Both the position numbers and the translations under genes were made by a program. 57,064 nucleotides of DNA, taken from positions 1 through 57,064 of the forward strand of contig CAJUPT010000015.1 in NCBI GenBank assembly GCA_910588405.1, written 5' to 3'. Shown here piece by piece: positions 25,526 to 34,508 of this stretch. Position 1 is the first letter of the stretch; the number at the start of each line of letters is the position of its first letter. The DNA comes from an uncultured Lachnospiraceae bacterium. Its GTDB lineage: Bacteria > Bacillota > Clostridia > Lachnospirales > Lachnospiraceae. Under the pieces are notes generated by a model. It was not told the origin of the DNA and ran no database searches. It saw only the letters and a list, made by a program, of their open reading frames with translations.

Positions 25526-26491
25526 ATGTTAAGAGAAATCAGTATTACGGAAATTGAATCTATCAAAATCGGCCATGCTCAGAATATGGAGCAGGCTACA
25601 GGATGTACGGTAATTTTATGCGAGAAAGGCGCGCCTACGGGAGTGGATGTACGGGGCGGCGGTCCGGCTTCCAGAGAATCGGCACTTTTAAGCCCGCTGG
25701 CGGCCAACGACGGTATCCATGGGATTTTGTTAAGCGGCGGCAGTGCCTTCGGTCTGGATGCAGCCGGGGGAGTGATGCGGTATCTGGCGGAGCGCAGGAT
25801 CGGTTTCCCGGTAGGGGATATTGTGGTACCCATCGTGTGTGAAGCCTGTATCTTTGATCTGCAGCTTGTAACTGACGCCCATCCCGATCAGGAGATGGCA
25901 TACGAGGCTTGTAAAAACGCGGAGAAAAACATCCCGACCCAGGGCAATGTGGGAGCCGGAACAGGCGCGACAGTAGGAAAGCTTTTGGGGCCTGCCGGCA
26001 TGATGAATTCCGGTCTGGGGATCTATGCTGCGGCCGTGGGCGATCTGAAAATGGGCGCTGTGGTTGCGGTAAATGCGCTGGGAGATATCTATGATTATCA
26101 GACCAATCGGAAACTGGCCGGACTGCGTGATCCCCAAACCGGACATTTCCTGGACAGCGAGGAGACCATGTATGCCATGCATGAGCAGCTGGCGCTTCAG
26201 CCTCACGCCAACACTACCATTGGCGTTGTGATCACAAATGCTGCCTTTACAAAAACCCAGTTAACCAAAATTGCCGGAATGGCCCATAACGGCTATGCCC
26301 GCTGTATCCGTCCGGTTCATACGACAGCGGATGGAGACACCATTTACGCCATGTCAGCGGGAGATATAAAAGCCGATATCAATGTGGCAGGGACGCTGGC
26401 AGCCCGCGTGATGTCCGAGGCGATTAAACGGGCGGTATTGGAGGCCGGGCCAATGTATGGACTCAAATGTGCCGGTGAATCGGCTGAGTGA
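25526..26491 (+). CDS. P1 family (S58/DmpA-like) peptidase
   Basis: 321-residue member of the self-processing N-terminal-nucleophile P1 peptidase family (peptidase S58, DmpA/BapA-like aminopeptidases). Typical features are GVDVRGGGPASRES, ILLSGGSAFGLDAAGGVM, NVGAGTGATVGK and MKMGAVVAVNALGD-like central strands. The predicted autocleavage and nucleophile site lies in HANTTIGVVITNA, at threonine 230 or 231. AGAGGAAA lies before the ATG at 25526. It probably removes N-terminal residues from small peptides or amino-acid amides. It is not obviously part of the preceding glycan locus; a 48-base gap with a shared leader motif separates them. Confidence 0.9.
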   Translation: MLREISITEIESIKIGHAQNMEQATGCTVILCEKGAPTGVDVRGGGPASRESALLSPLAANDGIHGILLSGGSAFGLDAAGGVMRYLAERRIGFPVGDIVVPIVCEACIFDLQLVTDAHPDQEMAYEACKNAEKNIPTQGNVGAGTGATVGKLLGPAGMMNSGLGIYAAAVGDLKMGAVVAVNALGDIYDYQTNRKLAGLRDPQTGHFLDSEETMYAMHEQLALQPHANTTIGVVITNAAFTKTQLTKIAGMAHNGYARCIRPVHTTADGDTIYAMSAGDIKADINVAGTLAARVMSEAIKRAVLEAGPMYGLKCAGESAE

Positions 26492-26702
26492 TGATGTTTG
26501 AAAAAACGTCCGCGTGAGGAAATAATCTTTGGAAATTTTCATTTAAGCGAAAAGTAATTTTATGTAAATGGAAAAATGTGAAAAATTATTAGATAAAAAC
26601 GAAAATTTCTGTAATATTTTCAGACTTTTACCGTTTAATATATTGCCTGGAAATCAGGGGGGGATTTTCAGGTGAAATATTATAGAAAGTGGAGAAAGAT
26701 CT

Positions 26703-26927
26703 ATGAAAGTACTAAGGAAATTAAAACGGGTATGGTGGAACGGCCGGATTATTTCGGTGGAAGAACTACACAAATTGGCATCTGATAAGCAGGTGAGCAA
26801 AATATGCTTGCGCAGCAGTATGATAAAGGAGATGCCAGGCGTAGGCAGAAAGCGGCGGAAACAGAAAGAAATCAGCCATTGGGAGCTGCAATATATAGAT
26901 GGAGAGATTCTGAATGTGTATGTGTGA
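26703..26927 (+). CDS. Small uncharacterised protein (family member 2, no partner downstream)
   Basis: 74-residue relative of the protein at 18540-18746. Aligned features are VWWNGRIISVEELHKLASDK, then KICLRSS and the ending LNVYV, with a basic insert (VGRKRRKQKE) in the middle. GTGGAGAAAGATCT precedes the ATG. As in member 1, the 3' end creates an overlapping ATG TGT start, but here that frame closes after seven codons and no glycosyltransferase follows; the next gene is on the opposite strand. It may be an orphan left after loss of the partner, or an independent small protein. Confidence 0.65.
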   Translation: MKVLRKLKRVWWNGRIISVEELHKLASDKQVSKICLRSSMIKEMPGVGRKRRKQKEISHWELQYIDGEILNVYV

Positions 26928-27105
26928 CGGAAGATGAATCTCTGGCAGACGTATATATTGCCGCGCGCATCACAGTAACCCGCATGCCAGCTGTTTCTGG
27001 CGCCGTCAAGAATGAAAGAGGGTTTCTGTGGGCAAATACCGCGACAGCTTTGCATCAGCGTTAAAAGTGCTTTTATCCGTAGGGTCAGTGCCTGTGCAGC
27101 CGTTA

Positions 27106-29040
27106 TCATTCCCCCTTGTCCGGATGCCGGCCTGCCCCTGCGGGCTCATATACCATGAGCTGCCACTGGCCGTTTATGGTCTGGTTTCTGGCGGCGATCA
27201 CTTTTATATACTGAATCTTTTCGGGTTCAAAGCTCAGGGACAATTCATCAAATTCCGTTCTTACATGTTCCGAAATCCAGTTTTCTCCGTCCTCCGATAC
27301 ATACAGATAGATATCCGGCGTTCTGCCGTCAGGGGCTATGACCGTTACATTTTCTGCGAGAACCGGACGATTCAACGTTCCGATCAGCACCCAGGCGTTT
27401 TCGTCTCCCTGGTCGGTCCAGTCGATTTCTCCTGTCATACAGGAAAAACTTCCGTCTTCCTGGAATTCCAGCCGGCATTCGGTATACAGGTCATAGGGGT
27501 TGGCCTGCATCAGCAGATAGGAATCGCCGCGGTCTTTTTCACTGCTTGGAAAATATCTGACCAGGTGATAATTTCGCCGCAGGGATTCCGTGCCATACTG
27601 ATAGGTGATTATAAAGTCCGCTTCCCTGTTTCGGATTCCTTCCTCCTGAGCCTCATGGATAGCGGGCCAGGTTTCATAGGAAATATTAGGCATAAAATAA
27701 TATTTGCCCCAGGGCTTTGCGTTTTCGGAAGCCATCAGGATACCGGTGTCGATCAGATTATGATAGTACATCAGCGTGGGATGCTCCTGCCCGTCGATGA
27801 TAGCGGCGGCCTGGTACTGGGTCAGTTCTTCCTTCTCATATTTCATATAAGGGATGTTCGGGCTTCTGTGCCAGCCGTAGACACAGGAAGCGGCAAGCAT
27901 ACAGAGACAGACGGCGGTTGGTTTGCTTTGAAACCGGGTCTGCAGTCTGCATAATAAAACGCCTGCGGCGAGAAAAAATAAAATTAAAAACGGAGCGATG
28001 GTTAAAAAATAGTAAAAATGAGACACCTTTCCCATAAACTCCACGCCTGCGGAGAATAAGAACAGGACAGGCAGAATCAATCGTTTTGCCAGACAGTTGG
28101 CGTACACGGGAAAAATCGTGACAGCGGCAAGACCGGCCATGGTCAAGGTTCCCAGAATCTTGTTCCAGCCAAACATCATAACGAAGTAATGCAAAGAGTT
28201 TCTAAGCTGTTCGGCCAGACTGCGATGTTCGGCCACGCTGGCATATTGCAGATTGATGACGATATAGGTGTTCCAGAAATCAGAGAAGGAACCTGTGGTC
28301 AGCAGATAGAGCATGCAGGGAATGGAAACAGTCGCCATGCCCAGCAAAAATACCACACAACTGACTAGACTGCGTTTCCATTCTTTTTGGAAAACCAGGA
28401 TAAAAAATACGGAGGCCATCCATGCAAACCAGAATCCCAGTAGGGAATATTTGCTCCAGAGGACGCAGCCGGCGAAAATGCCATTGAGATAAAGTATCGG
28501 ATAAGCAATATGCCGCTTAAAAGCGACATGCTTGCAGCGTGGATCATCTGTGTCGCGGATAAAACGGATCAGGTAATAAAGTCCTGCCGCCGCAAGGGGG
28601 AGATGCATTTCCTCCGCGCTTCCGCCCATGCCGAAAGTGTCCGACACAGCGATCAGACAGCCCAGGACAGGCAGAATCGCCGCCGCGTAGAGGGAGGAAC
28701 AAAACAGATCCAGCAATTTCCATGAATAAAAAAGGAAAATACTGAAAGAAAATAGTTCAATCAAATACAGCCCCAGAAAGGTTTTACGGCTGATTAGATT
28801 GGCTGCCATATAGAGGAAATACCATAGGAGTCCTTTGTGGTCGAACAAATCCCGATAGGGCACGGCGCCTCTCAACATTTCACGGCCCATGGTCATGTAG
28901 ACATTGGTATCCGCCCAGTTATTAAAGGGATATAAAAAAGAGGAGCGGCTGAACAGTGTGATCAGTGCAGCCGCCGTGAAAAGGCAGAACAGATAAGCCT
29001 TTGTCTGTCTATTGATGAAAAGGGGTGTAAGCTTTTTCAT
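27106..29040 (-). CDS. Polytopic GT-C-like membrane protein with C-terminal beta domain
   Basis: 644-residue membrane protein. An N-terminal helix is followed by the loop NNWADTNVYMTMGREMLRGA and PYRDLFDHKGLLWYFLY, the acidic-loop layout of GT39/ArnT-like GT-C enzymes. About eleven helices extend to residue 400. The soluble C-terminus contains an about 110-residue beta-rich region with GRTPDIYLYVSEDGENWISE, reminiscent of a discoidin (F5/8 type C) carbohydrate-binding domain. It is paralogous to the protein at 35181-37718. Genes of this type are common near clostridial surface-glycan loci. It faces the opposite way to the locus and has no obvious operon partner. Confidence 0.78.
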   Translation of the reverse strand: MKKLTPLFINRQTKAYLFCLFTAAALITLFSRSSFLYPFNNWADTNVYMTMGREMLRGAVPYRDLFDHKGLLWYFLYMAANLISRKTFLGLYLIELFSFSIFLFYSWKLLDLFCSSLYAAAILPVLGCLIAVSDTFGMGGSAEEMHLPLAAAGLYYLIRFIRDTDDPRCKHVAFKRHIAYPILYLNGIFAGCVLWSKYSLLGFWFAWMASVFFILVFQKEWKRSLVSCVVFLLGMATVSIPCMLYLLTTGSFSDFWNTYIVINLQYASVAEHRSLAEQLRNSLHYFVMMFGWNKILGTLTMAGLAAVTIFPVYANCLAKRLILPVLFLFSAGVEFMGKVSHFYYFLTIAPFLILFFLAAGVLLCRLQTRFQSKPTAVCLCMLAASCVYGWHRSPNIPYMKYEKEELTQYQAAAIIDGQEHPTLMYYHNLIDTGILMASENAKPWGKYYFMPNISYETWPAIHEAQEEGIRNREADFIITYQYGTESLRRNYHLVRYFPSSEKDRGDSYLLMQANPYDLYTECRLEFQEDGSFSCMTGEIDWTDQGDENAWVLIGTLNRPVLAENVTVIAPDGRTPDIYLYVSEDGENWISEHVRTEFDELSLSFEPEKIQYIKVIAARNQTINGQWQLMVYEPAGAGRHPDKGE

Positions 29041-29149
29041 TTTTCAGGTTCCGTTTTTATTTCCATAAGTTTATTTTTAAAATATCCAACTTCTAAAGTC
29101 CGGATAGACATGCGGCCGCTGCCCATAAGGATGGACGCATGATGAAAGT

Positions 29150-29716
29150 TTACTTTAGAAATTCCACGTGTCCATCTTCAATGTGGTAGATTGCGCCCAC
29201 GGTCTCTAAACCCGGAATATGAAGGCTGTTTTGAATCCGTTCCACATTATGATGGGTGTTTAGACAGCTGGCCTTATATCCGTCAGTCTCATCCCCGATA
29301 GCCGCTTTGATGTCCTGGGTAATCGATCCGATAAAGCCTTCGGCGCCACCCTCTATGGCTGCGCCGACAGCGCCGCAATGGGTATGTCCCAGAACAACCG
29401 CCAGAGGACAGCCGAGATGTTCCGCCGCATATTCTATGCTGCCGAGCTGATGGTCTCCCATAATATTTCCTGCTACACGGATCACGAACAATTCCCCGAT
29501 TCCCGCTGAAAAGATGCTTTCCGGAATCACCCGGGAGTCGGAGCAGGTAATGATAATAGCATAGGGATGCTGGCCGTTTGCCGTGGTTTCCGTTCGAATG
29601 GCAGGAGAAATATCGCCGCTGTTTGTTGAGGCGTTCAGATAGGTTTTATTTCCTTGTTTCAGTTTTTCCAAAGCTTCGTCTGCCGAGATTCCTTTTGCGT
29701 CTTCTAAATGTGCCAT
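29150..29716 (-). CDS. Beta-class carbonic anhydrase
   Basis: Interconverts CO2 and bicarbonate, 188 residues. Zinc ligands are in TCSDSR (C58, with the D60-R62 dyad) and in GHTHCGAV (H111 and C114), as in beta carbonic anhydrases. The ATG at 29716 is chosen because GAGGAGG lies about 8 bases upstream; an in-frame extension upstream lacks a site and conservation. It could supply bicarbonate to carboxylases and to carbamoyl-phosphate synthase, whose genes are 20 kb away, but no operon link is seen. It is separated by 109 bases from the membrane-protein gene downstream of it. Confidence 0.93.
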   Translation of the reverse strand: MAHLEDAKGISADEALEKLKQGNKTYLNASTNSGDISPAIRTETTANGQHPYAIIITCSDSRVIPESIFSAGIGELFVIRVAGNIMGDHQLGSIEYAAEHLGCPLAVVLGHTHCGAVGAAIEGGAEGFIGSITQDIKAAIGDETDGYKASCLNTHHNVERIQNSLHIPGLETVGAIYHIEDGHVEFLK

Positions 29717-29831
29717 AGGGTTATCCTCCTCGTACGGTACAGCCGGACAGGGCAGGCTGTGTTCTTTTGCCAAAAAGTATAACATTTTCCGATGCATTTG
29801 TAAAGAAAATTGAAAGCGGCCGGAAGGCCCA

Positions 29832-29871
29832 AAATTTCAGTTTAAATTTCGGTTCAAATTTCAGTTCAAAT
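29832..29871. repeat. Three tandem 12-bp repeats
   Basis: AAATTTCAGTTT, AAATTTCGGTTC and AAATTTCAGTTC follow one another directly, with a fourth AAAT. They lie between the divergent carbonic anhydrase and aspartate kinase genes, just upstream of the predicted aspartate kinase -35 box, where they could bind a regulator. Confidence 0.6.
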
Positions 29872-29882
29872 GAAAAAAATAC

Positions 29883-29910
29883 TTGATATTCCTGAAAATT
29901 AGTGTATGTT
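29883..29910 (+). promoter_or_regulatory. Predicted promoter for aspartate kinase
   Basis: TTGATA (29883-29888) and TATGTT (29905-29910) with a 16-base spacer lie about 40 bases before the start codon. The short leader leaves no room for a lysine riboswitch. Confidence 0.5.
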
Positions 29911-29951
29911 AGATATGTGGCGAAATTCAAAGGCTGGAGGAAAGTGAGATT

Positions 29952-31271
29952 ATGAAAAAGGTTGCAAAGTTTGGCGGAAGCTCTTTGGCCAGTGCGGAAC
30001 AGTTTAAGAAGGTGGGCGAGATTATACATGCGGATCAGGACCGCAAATATATTGTGCCCTCCGCCCCCGGAAAACGTTTTGCCGACGATACGAAGGTGAC
30101 GGATCTTTTGTATGCCTGTTACCATACCGCGGAGGACGGAGAGGATATCAAGCTGATTTTAGAGGAGATCAGGGATCGTTATCAGGAAATTATCGACGGG
30201 TTGGAACTGGATTTATCCCTGGAACAGGAATTTGCCGTGATCGGGAAAAATATACGGGAGCATGCAGGGGCGGACTATGCGGCTTCCCGGGGAGAGTACT
30301 TAAATGGTCTTGTGATGGCGGCCTATCTGGGCTTTACCTTTATCGACGCCGCGGAAGTAATCTTTTTTGACGAGAGCGGAGAGTTTGACGCAGACAAAAC
30401 CCATAAGATTCTTTCCGCGCGGCTTGCCGAGGAGGAGAGTGCGGTGATTCCCGGATTTTATGGCGCTATGCCGGACGGAACCATTCATACCTTTTCCAGA
30501 GGCGGCTCCGATATCACCGGATCTATCGTGGCGAAGGCGCTTCATGCCCGTCTGTATGAGAATTGGACGGATGTGTCGGGATTTCTGGTGGCGGACCCTC
30601 ATATTATCCGGAATCCCCAGAGTATCACCACGATCACGTATCGGGAGCTAAGGGAGCTCTCTTATATGGGCGCTACCGTTCTGCACGAGGATGCCATTTT
30701 TCCGGTAAGGCAACAGGGCATTCCGATTAATATTAAGAATACCAACTGTCCGGAGGACCCGGGCACAATGATCGTGGAGAGCACCTGCCATAAACCGAAA
30801 TATACCATTACGGGAATTGCGGGGAAGAAAGGCTTTGTGGCCATTAATATAGAAAAAGCGATGATGAATTCGGAGATTGGGTTTGGAAGGAAGGTGCTGG
30901 AAGCCTTTGAGCGCAACGGTATTTCTTTTGAGCATGTGCCCTCCGGTATCGATACCTTTACCGTATTTGTCCATCAGACGGAATTTGAGGAGAAGGAGCA
31001 GTCGGTGATTTCGGATATTCACAGGCTGGCCAAGCCGGATTCCATTGATCTTGAGGCGGATCTGGCGCTGATCGCCGTGGTGGGGAGAGGCATGCGGGGC
31101 ACCAGGGGAACCGTGGGCAGAATCTTCTCCGCTCTGGCTCATGCCCGCATCAATGTCAAGATGATCGACCAGGGCTCCAGCGAGCTGAATATCATTATCG
31201 GCGTGGCCAATCAGGACTTTGAGGCGGCGATTCGGGCGATTTATGATATTTTTGTGCTGATCGAGCTGTAG
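29952..31271 (+). CDS. Aspartate kinase
   Basis: Phosphorylates aspartate at the head of the lysine, threonine and methionine pathway, 439 residues. The catalytic domain starts with KVAKFGGSSLASAEQF and has the aspartate/ATP-site segment FSRGGSDITGSIVAKAL. Two ACT regulatory domains follow (FVAINIEKAMMNSEIGFGRK and LALIAVVGRGMRGTRGTVGR), so feedback control by an amino acid is expected. CTGGAGGAAAG precedes the ATG. It stands alone between a promoter and a terminator, apart from other pathway genes, as is common in Lachnospiraceae. Which end product inhibits it cannot be read reliably. Confidence 0.94.
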   Translation: MKKVAKFGGSSLASAEQFKKVGEIIHADQDRKYIVPSAPGKRFADDTKVTDLLYACYHTAEDGEDIKLILEEIRDRYQEIIDGLELDLSLEQEFAVIGKNIREHAGADYAASRGEYLNGLVMAAYLGFTFIDAAEVIFFDESGEFDADKTHKILSARLAEEESAVIPGFYGAMPDGTIHTFSRGGSDITGSIVAKALHARLYENWTDVSGFLVADPHIIRNPQSITTITYRELRELSYMGATVLHEDAIFPVRQQGIPINIKNTNCPEDPGTMIVESTCHKPKYTITGIAGKKGFVAINIEKAMMNSEIGFGRKVLEAFERNGISFEHVPSGIDTFTVFVHQTEFEEKEQSVISDIHRLAKPDSIDLEADLALIAVVGRGMRGTRGTVGRIFSALAHARINVKMIDQGSSELNIIIGVANQDFEAAIRAIYDIFVLIEL

Positions 31272-31292
31272 GAAATCTAATATGTTTCAGGG

Positions 31293-31337
31293 AAAAATGT
31301 CCGGTGTGCCGTAAAGCTATGGCTGCCGGGCATTTTT
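31293..31337 (+). terminator. Intrinsic terminator after aspartate kinase
   Basis: AAAAATGTCCGG (31293-31304) pairs with CCGGGCATTTTT (31326-31337) with one G-T pair, the loop has an inner GCC/GGC pairing, and the 3' arm ends in a T-tract. Confidence 0.8.
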
Positions 31338-31485
31338 GCATGTGCCATAAATCTGTAAATCGGATGTCAAATAATCGAAAGAAAATTGTAAAAAAAGCTC
31401 CGGGGAAAAATGGTATGATAAAGGCAGATTTCAGATGGCGGCTTTGGGTATGGATGTGGCAGTATATGAGGAGAGGGGAAGTGAA

Positions 31486-33432
31486 ATGATGTCATTTATT
31501 CGGAAAAAGAAGGGAATCCGCGTATATTCTCTTTTTGCGTTGGTGCTGATGATGCTGTATCCTGATATTTATATGGCAGGGAAATCGGGCGGCGGTCTGT
31601 TTTCCTGGTTTGGCAATGGAGGCGGGACAGCTTCTCAGGCGGAGTCTGAGGCTGGGGAGGAGGGAAAGGCCGAAGCGGAGGAGGACCAGGAAGCCAGGCT
31701 GGAGGAGCAGCTGATCAGACTGGAAAATCGGCAGCAGAGCTATCCGCTGCTTTCTGAGATTCCGGAAGGGGCGGACCCTGAGAATTATAGGATGCTGCTG
31801 TCGCCGGACCTGGCGGGAACCTTTTATCAGGTTGAGACAGGGGATACGCTGTGGGGGATGGCCCAGGAATTTTACCGGACGGGGACGGCCTGGAGGATTC
31901 TGGCCGGACAGTATCCGGAGCTTTTGGAGGAGGGTTCCGTTTTGCTGCCCGGCATGGAGTTTTCCGTGCCGCAGATCCGGTATGTCCGAAAACAGGAGTT
32001 TTCCCAGGGCGGTTTCAGCTCTCTGGCTTTCTCTTATGACATTCCCAGCGACTGGCATTTTGGTTATCCGGAGTGGGAACCCTGTCTGGAGGTTTACTGG
32101 TCCCAGTGCCAGGAGGCGAAGGTGTACGGGCATATCACAGATTCCGCATCGGCGGCCTTTCCGTTTCCGGGCTATGATCAGGAGCAGTATCAAAAGGTGA
32201 TCGAACAGATCGGAAGCTGTATGGAACGGACAGCAGAGCATACGGCGGGAATACGGTTCGGAGCGCCTGTGTTTTCCAATTATGTTCGGGATGACGGGGC
32301 AGAATTGTTTTTCTATACCTTCAGGACCGAGACAGAGGAAGGACAGACAGCTTTTGCGGTGGCCTATGTGGACAGCGGCACTTATACGGCGGAGTTTATC
32401 GGCTGCTGTCCGCTAGCGGAGGATAACGGGGACGCAGGGCTTAGATGCCCAATTGAGGAGATTACCCGTTATATGGCGGTTTCCTTTACGGAGCTTGGCG
32501 GGGAAAAGAACTTTAGCAGCCTGAAATACCGCCCCTACACGGGAGCCGAAGCCTGGGACTGGGAGAAGCTGCACAATCCTTTTGCCATGGCGGCAGCCCT
32601 TTACGGGACCTATGGGACGGAGGAAGAGGCTGAGCTTTCCGGAGAGGATTATGAATTGGTTATTGTTTCGCAGGAATGGGAGGAGCTGTTAAGGAAGCTG
32701 GTTCGTTATCATTTTGACATGTCAAAGGAAGAACGGGAGGAGCTGGAAAATCGGCCGCTTAAGGCCAGCGACGTGGCTTGGATCACGGAGATTAAGCTTA
32801 CCGAACACCCTGTTCCCGGCAGGGACGATGTGTCGGTAAATGGTCTGGAGCCCAATGGGGAGTATGATTTGGCGGATTATCATCTGACGACTGCCAGGGA
32901 TCTGTCCCAGCTGCCGAATCTGCGATCACTGACGCTGGAAATCGGGACCATCTCAGACTATGAGGAGCTGGCGGACTGTACCAGTCTGGAGGAGCTTTCC
33001 ATCATTTCGGCAGAGCCTTTAAAGGATACGGAATGGCTTACAAAGCTGCCGCGGTTAAAATCGCTGCAGCTGGAGATCAGCATGTTTACCCATCTTCATG
33101 CGCTGGGCTTTACCGACGAGGACCCCACGACCTTTCCGCCAGAGCTGATGCCGGATACCGACTATCATGAGCAGGTTTCTTATGAAAAGGCGTTTTTTGA
33201 TAATCTGGCGAAATGCACCGGTCTGGAAAGCCTGAATATCCAGCATTTGGGCGCGTTTGACAGCAGCTTTTTGACCAAGCTGCCTAAGCTGTACTACTTC
33301 CGGATTTCCGGGGAGGACAGCGAGACAGAGATTGGACAGGAACGGTTGGCGGATTATGAGAAGCATCCGGAGCATTATGAGGGGCTGCATTGTGTGGTGA
33401 TTGATGACAGGTGGGTGGTGAACGAGGAGTAG
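31486..33432 (+). CDS. Membrane-anchored LysM protein with leucine-rich-repeat-like C-terminus
   Basis: 648-residue predicted cell-surface protein. A basic start (FIRKKKGIR) and one hydrophobic segment (about 13-30) act as signal or anchor. An acidic, low-complexity linker (about 50-80) is followed by a LysM domain at about 114-161 (YQVETGDTLWGMAQEFY to LLPGMEFSVP), which should bind peptidoglycan. The middle region is unassigned. The C-terminus from about 470 has leucine-rich-repeat-like strands: LPNLRSLTLEIGTI, CTSLEELSII, LPRLKSLQLEI and CTGLESLNIQ. The ATG at 31486 follows GAGGAGAGGGGAA. No partner genes; I do not know its function. Confidence 0.75.
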   Translation: MMSFIRKKKGIRVYSLFALVLMMLYPDIYMAGKSGGGLFSWFGNGGGTASQAESEAGEEGKAEAEEDQEARLEEQLIRLENRQQSYPLLSEIPEGADPENYRMLLSPDLAGTFYQVETGDTLWGMAQEFYRTGTAWRILAGQYPELLEEGSVLLPGMEFSVPQIRYVRKQEFSQGGFSSLAFSYDIPSDWHFGYPEWEPCLEVYWSQCQEAKVYGHITDSASAAFPFPGYDQEQYQKVIEQIGSCMERTAEHTAGIRFGAPVFSNYVRDDGAELFFYTFRTETEEGQTAFAVAYVDSGTYTAEFIGCCPLAEDNGDAGLRCPIEEITRYMAVSFTELGGEKNFSSLKYRPYTGAEAWDWEKLHNPFAMAAALYGTYGTEEEAELSGEDYELVIVSQEWEELLRKLVRYHFDMSKEEREELENRPLKASDVAWITEIKLTEHPVPGRDDVSVNGLEPNGEYDLADYHLTTARDLSQLPNLRSLTLEIGTISDYEELADCTSLEELSIISAEPLKDTEWLTKLPRLKSLQLEISMFTHLHALGFTDEDPTTFPPELMPDTDYHEQVSYEKAFFDNLAKCTGLESLNIQHLGAFDSSFLTKLPKLYYFRISGEDSETEIGQERLADYEKHPEHYEGLHCVVIDDRWVVNEE

Positions 33433-33764
33433 GGGAAATGGATTAAGAAAAATTCTCAGGTATCGATAAAAACGATAAAATTCAGCAGAATGGTATGATA
33501 AATCACCGAAAAGTGTGGTAAACGTATACACAGGATAACTCTTCAGATGGTTTGTATCTTTCTTTAGTTTGGCAACTATAAAGATACCATAAATCCATAC
33601 GGAAGGGTTATTTTTTACATATAAAACTTTTTACTCACCAGTTAGTAAAAACTATGTAAAAAAAGTGATTTTAGTGTTTTTAAAGCGGAATAGTGGCGGC
33701 ATATCCCGGGGCGTGTGTATCAACAATAAGCTTGTGTTTGCTGTTGCAAAACTCCTGAACCGCA
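33433..33764. other. AT-rich intergenic region with two hairpins
   Basis: No gene is visible. GTATCTTT (33554-33561) pairs with AAAGATAC (33580-33587) with a further inner AGTT/AACT pair. TTTTTACT (33628-33635) is inverted as AGTAAAAA (33644-33651). The base composition changes here from the GC-richer locus to the AT-rich toxin-antitoxin-like pair, so these palindromes may mark the edge of acquired DNA. Confidence 0.45.
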
Positions 33765-33793
33765 TTGACATACTATCACTTAAGTGATATGAT
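33765..33793 (+). promoter_or_regulatory. Consensus promoter with palindromic operator in its spacer
   Basis: TTGACA (33765-33770), a 17-base spacer and TATGAT (33788-33793) form a near-perfect sigma-A promoter. The spacer and the edge of the -10 box are occupied by the perfect 16-base palindrome TATCACTTAAGTGATA (33774-33789). A bound repressor would block RNA polymerase, which fits autoregulation by the HTH protein of the operon. Confidence 0.8.
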
Positions 33794-33815
33794 AATAAAA
33801 GCGGAGGTTAGGGAA

Positions 33816-34508
33816 ATGGATAAACAGATTACGATATACCATGGCTCAGAAAAAAATGTGGAAAGCCCGATTTTTGGTGAAGGTAAGAAGAATAATGATT
33901 TTGGTCTTGGCTTTTATTGTACTGCAAGTGAGGAGCTTGCGAAAGAATGGGCGGTGTCTTCCCTGCGAGACGGCTTTTCCAACCGCTATACATTGGATAC
34001 GGAATATCTGAATATTTTGAATTTGAATAGCCCTGATTACACTGTTCTAAACTGGATTGCCGTTTTGGTGGAACATCGCCTGTTTTCTATTAAAACTCCT
34101 GTGGCAAGAAGGGCAAAGCGATATTTGATTGATCACTTCAGCGTCAATGTAAATGCTTTTGACTTGATTACGGGTTATCGTGCAGATGATTCCTATTTTG
34201 ATTATGCTGAGTCATTTCTTAATAATGGTATTTCCGTAGAACAGCTTGCATGTGCCATGCGACTTGGTAAGTTGGGTGAACAAATCGTTATCAAATCAAA
34301 GTTTGCATTTTCTAAATTAAAATATGAAGGCTTTGATGTCGTCGAAAGAGACCGATATTATGTTCTTCGCAAAGCTAGAGATGATGAAGCTAGCCGGCTT
34401 TATCTGGCAATGCTTGAAGAGGAGATCGACGGGTTATATATCCAAGATATTATGAGAGGAGGCATTCAAAACGATGACCCGCGCATACCAAGAAATATAT
34501 CTGAATAA
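33816..34508 (+). CDS. DUF3990 domain protein, putative ADP-ribosyltransferase-fold toxin
   Basis: 230-residue DUF3990 protein. It opens with ITIYHGSEKNVESP, has FGLGFYCTAS and later LGEQIVIKS. The order H9, Y34, E155/Q156 resembles the H-Y-E/Q triad of ADP-ribosyltransferase folds, and DUF3990 has been linked to that superfamily; I recall this and have not checked it. The ATG at 33816 has GGAGG about 8 bases upstream. The stop overlaps the next gene by 35 bases. Base composition is more AT-rich than the flanking genes, suggesting transfer. Together with the next gene it looks like a toxin-antitoxin module; no toxicity can be seen from sequence alone. Confidence 0.75.
   Translation: MDKQITIYHGSEKNVESPIFGEGKKNNDFGLGFYCTASEELAKEWAVSSLRDGFSNRYTLDTEYLNILNLNSPDYTVLNWIAVLVEHRLFSIKTPVARRAKRYLIDHFSVNVNAFDLITGYRADDSYFDYAESFLNNGISVEQLACAMRLGKLGEQIVIKSKFAFSKLKYEGFDVVERDRYYVLRKARDDEASRLYLAMLEEEIDGLYIQDIMRGGIQNDDPRIPRNISE

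Noticed and set aside
26804..27064. Overlapping 86-codon frame across the second small gene
   Set aside because: It overlaps the better supported 26703-26927 gene in another frame, has no ribosome binding site and shows no similarity to the N-terminus of the glycosyltransferase at 18733.
27028..27954. A 308-codon plus-strand frame after the second small gene
   Set aside because: It is the complement of the minus-strand GT-C-like gene and shows no domain, so it is not the missing glycosyltransferase partner.
29872..29951. Lysine riboswitch before aspartate kinase
   Set aside because: The predicted promoter leaves a leader of only about 40 bases, far too short for an L-box, and no L-box motifs are visible.
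33554..33651. Attachment sites of an integrated element around the DUF3990/HTH pair
   Set aside because: Two short palindromes exist on the left side only; no matching direct repeat, integrase or transposase was found on the right side at 35113-35180.
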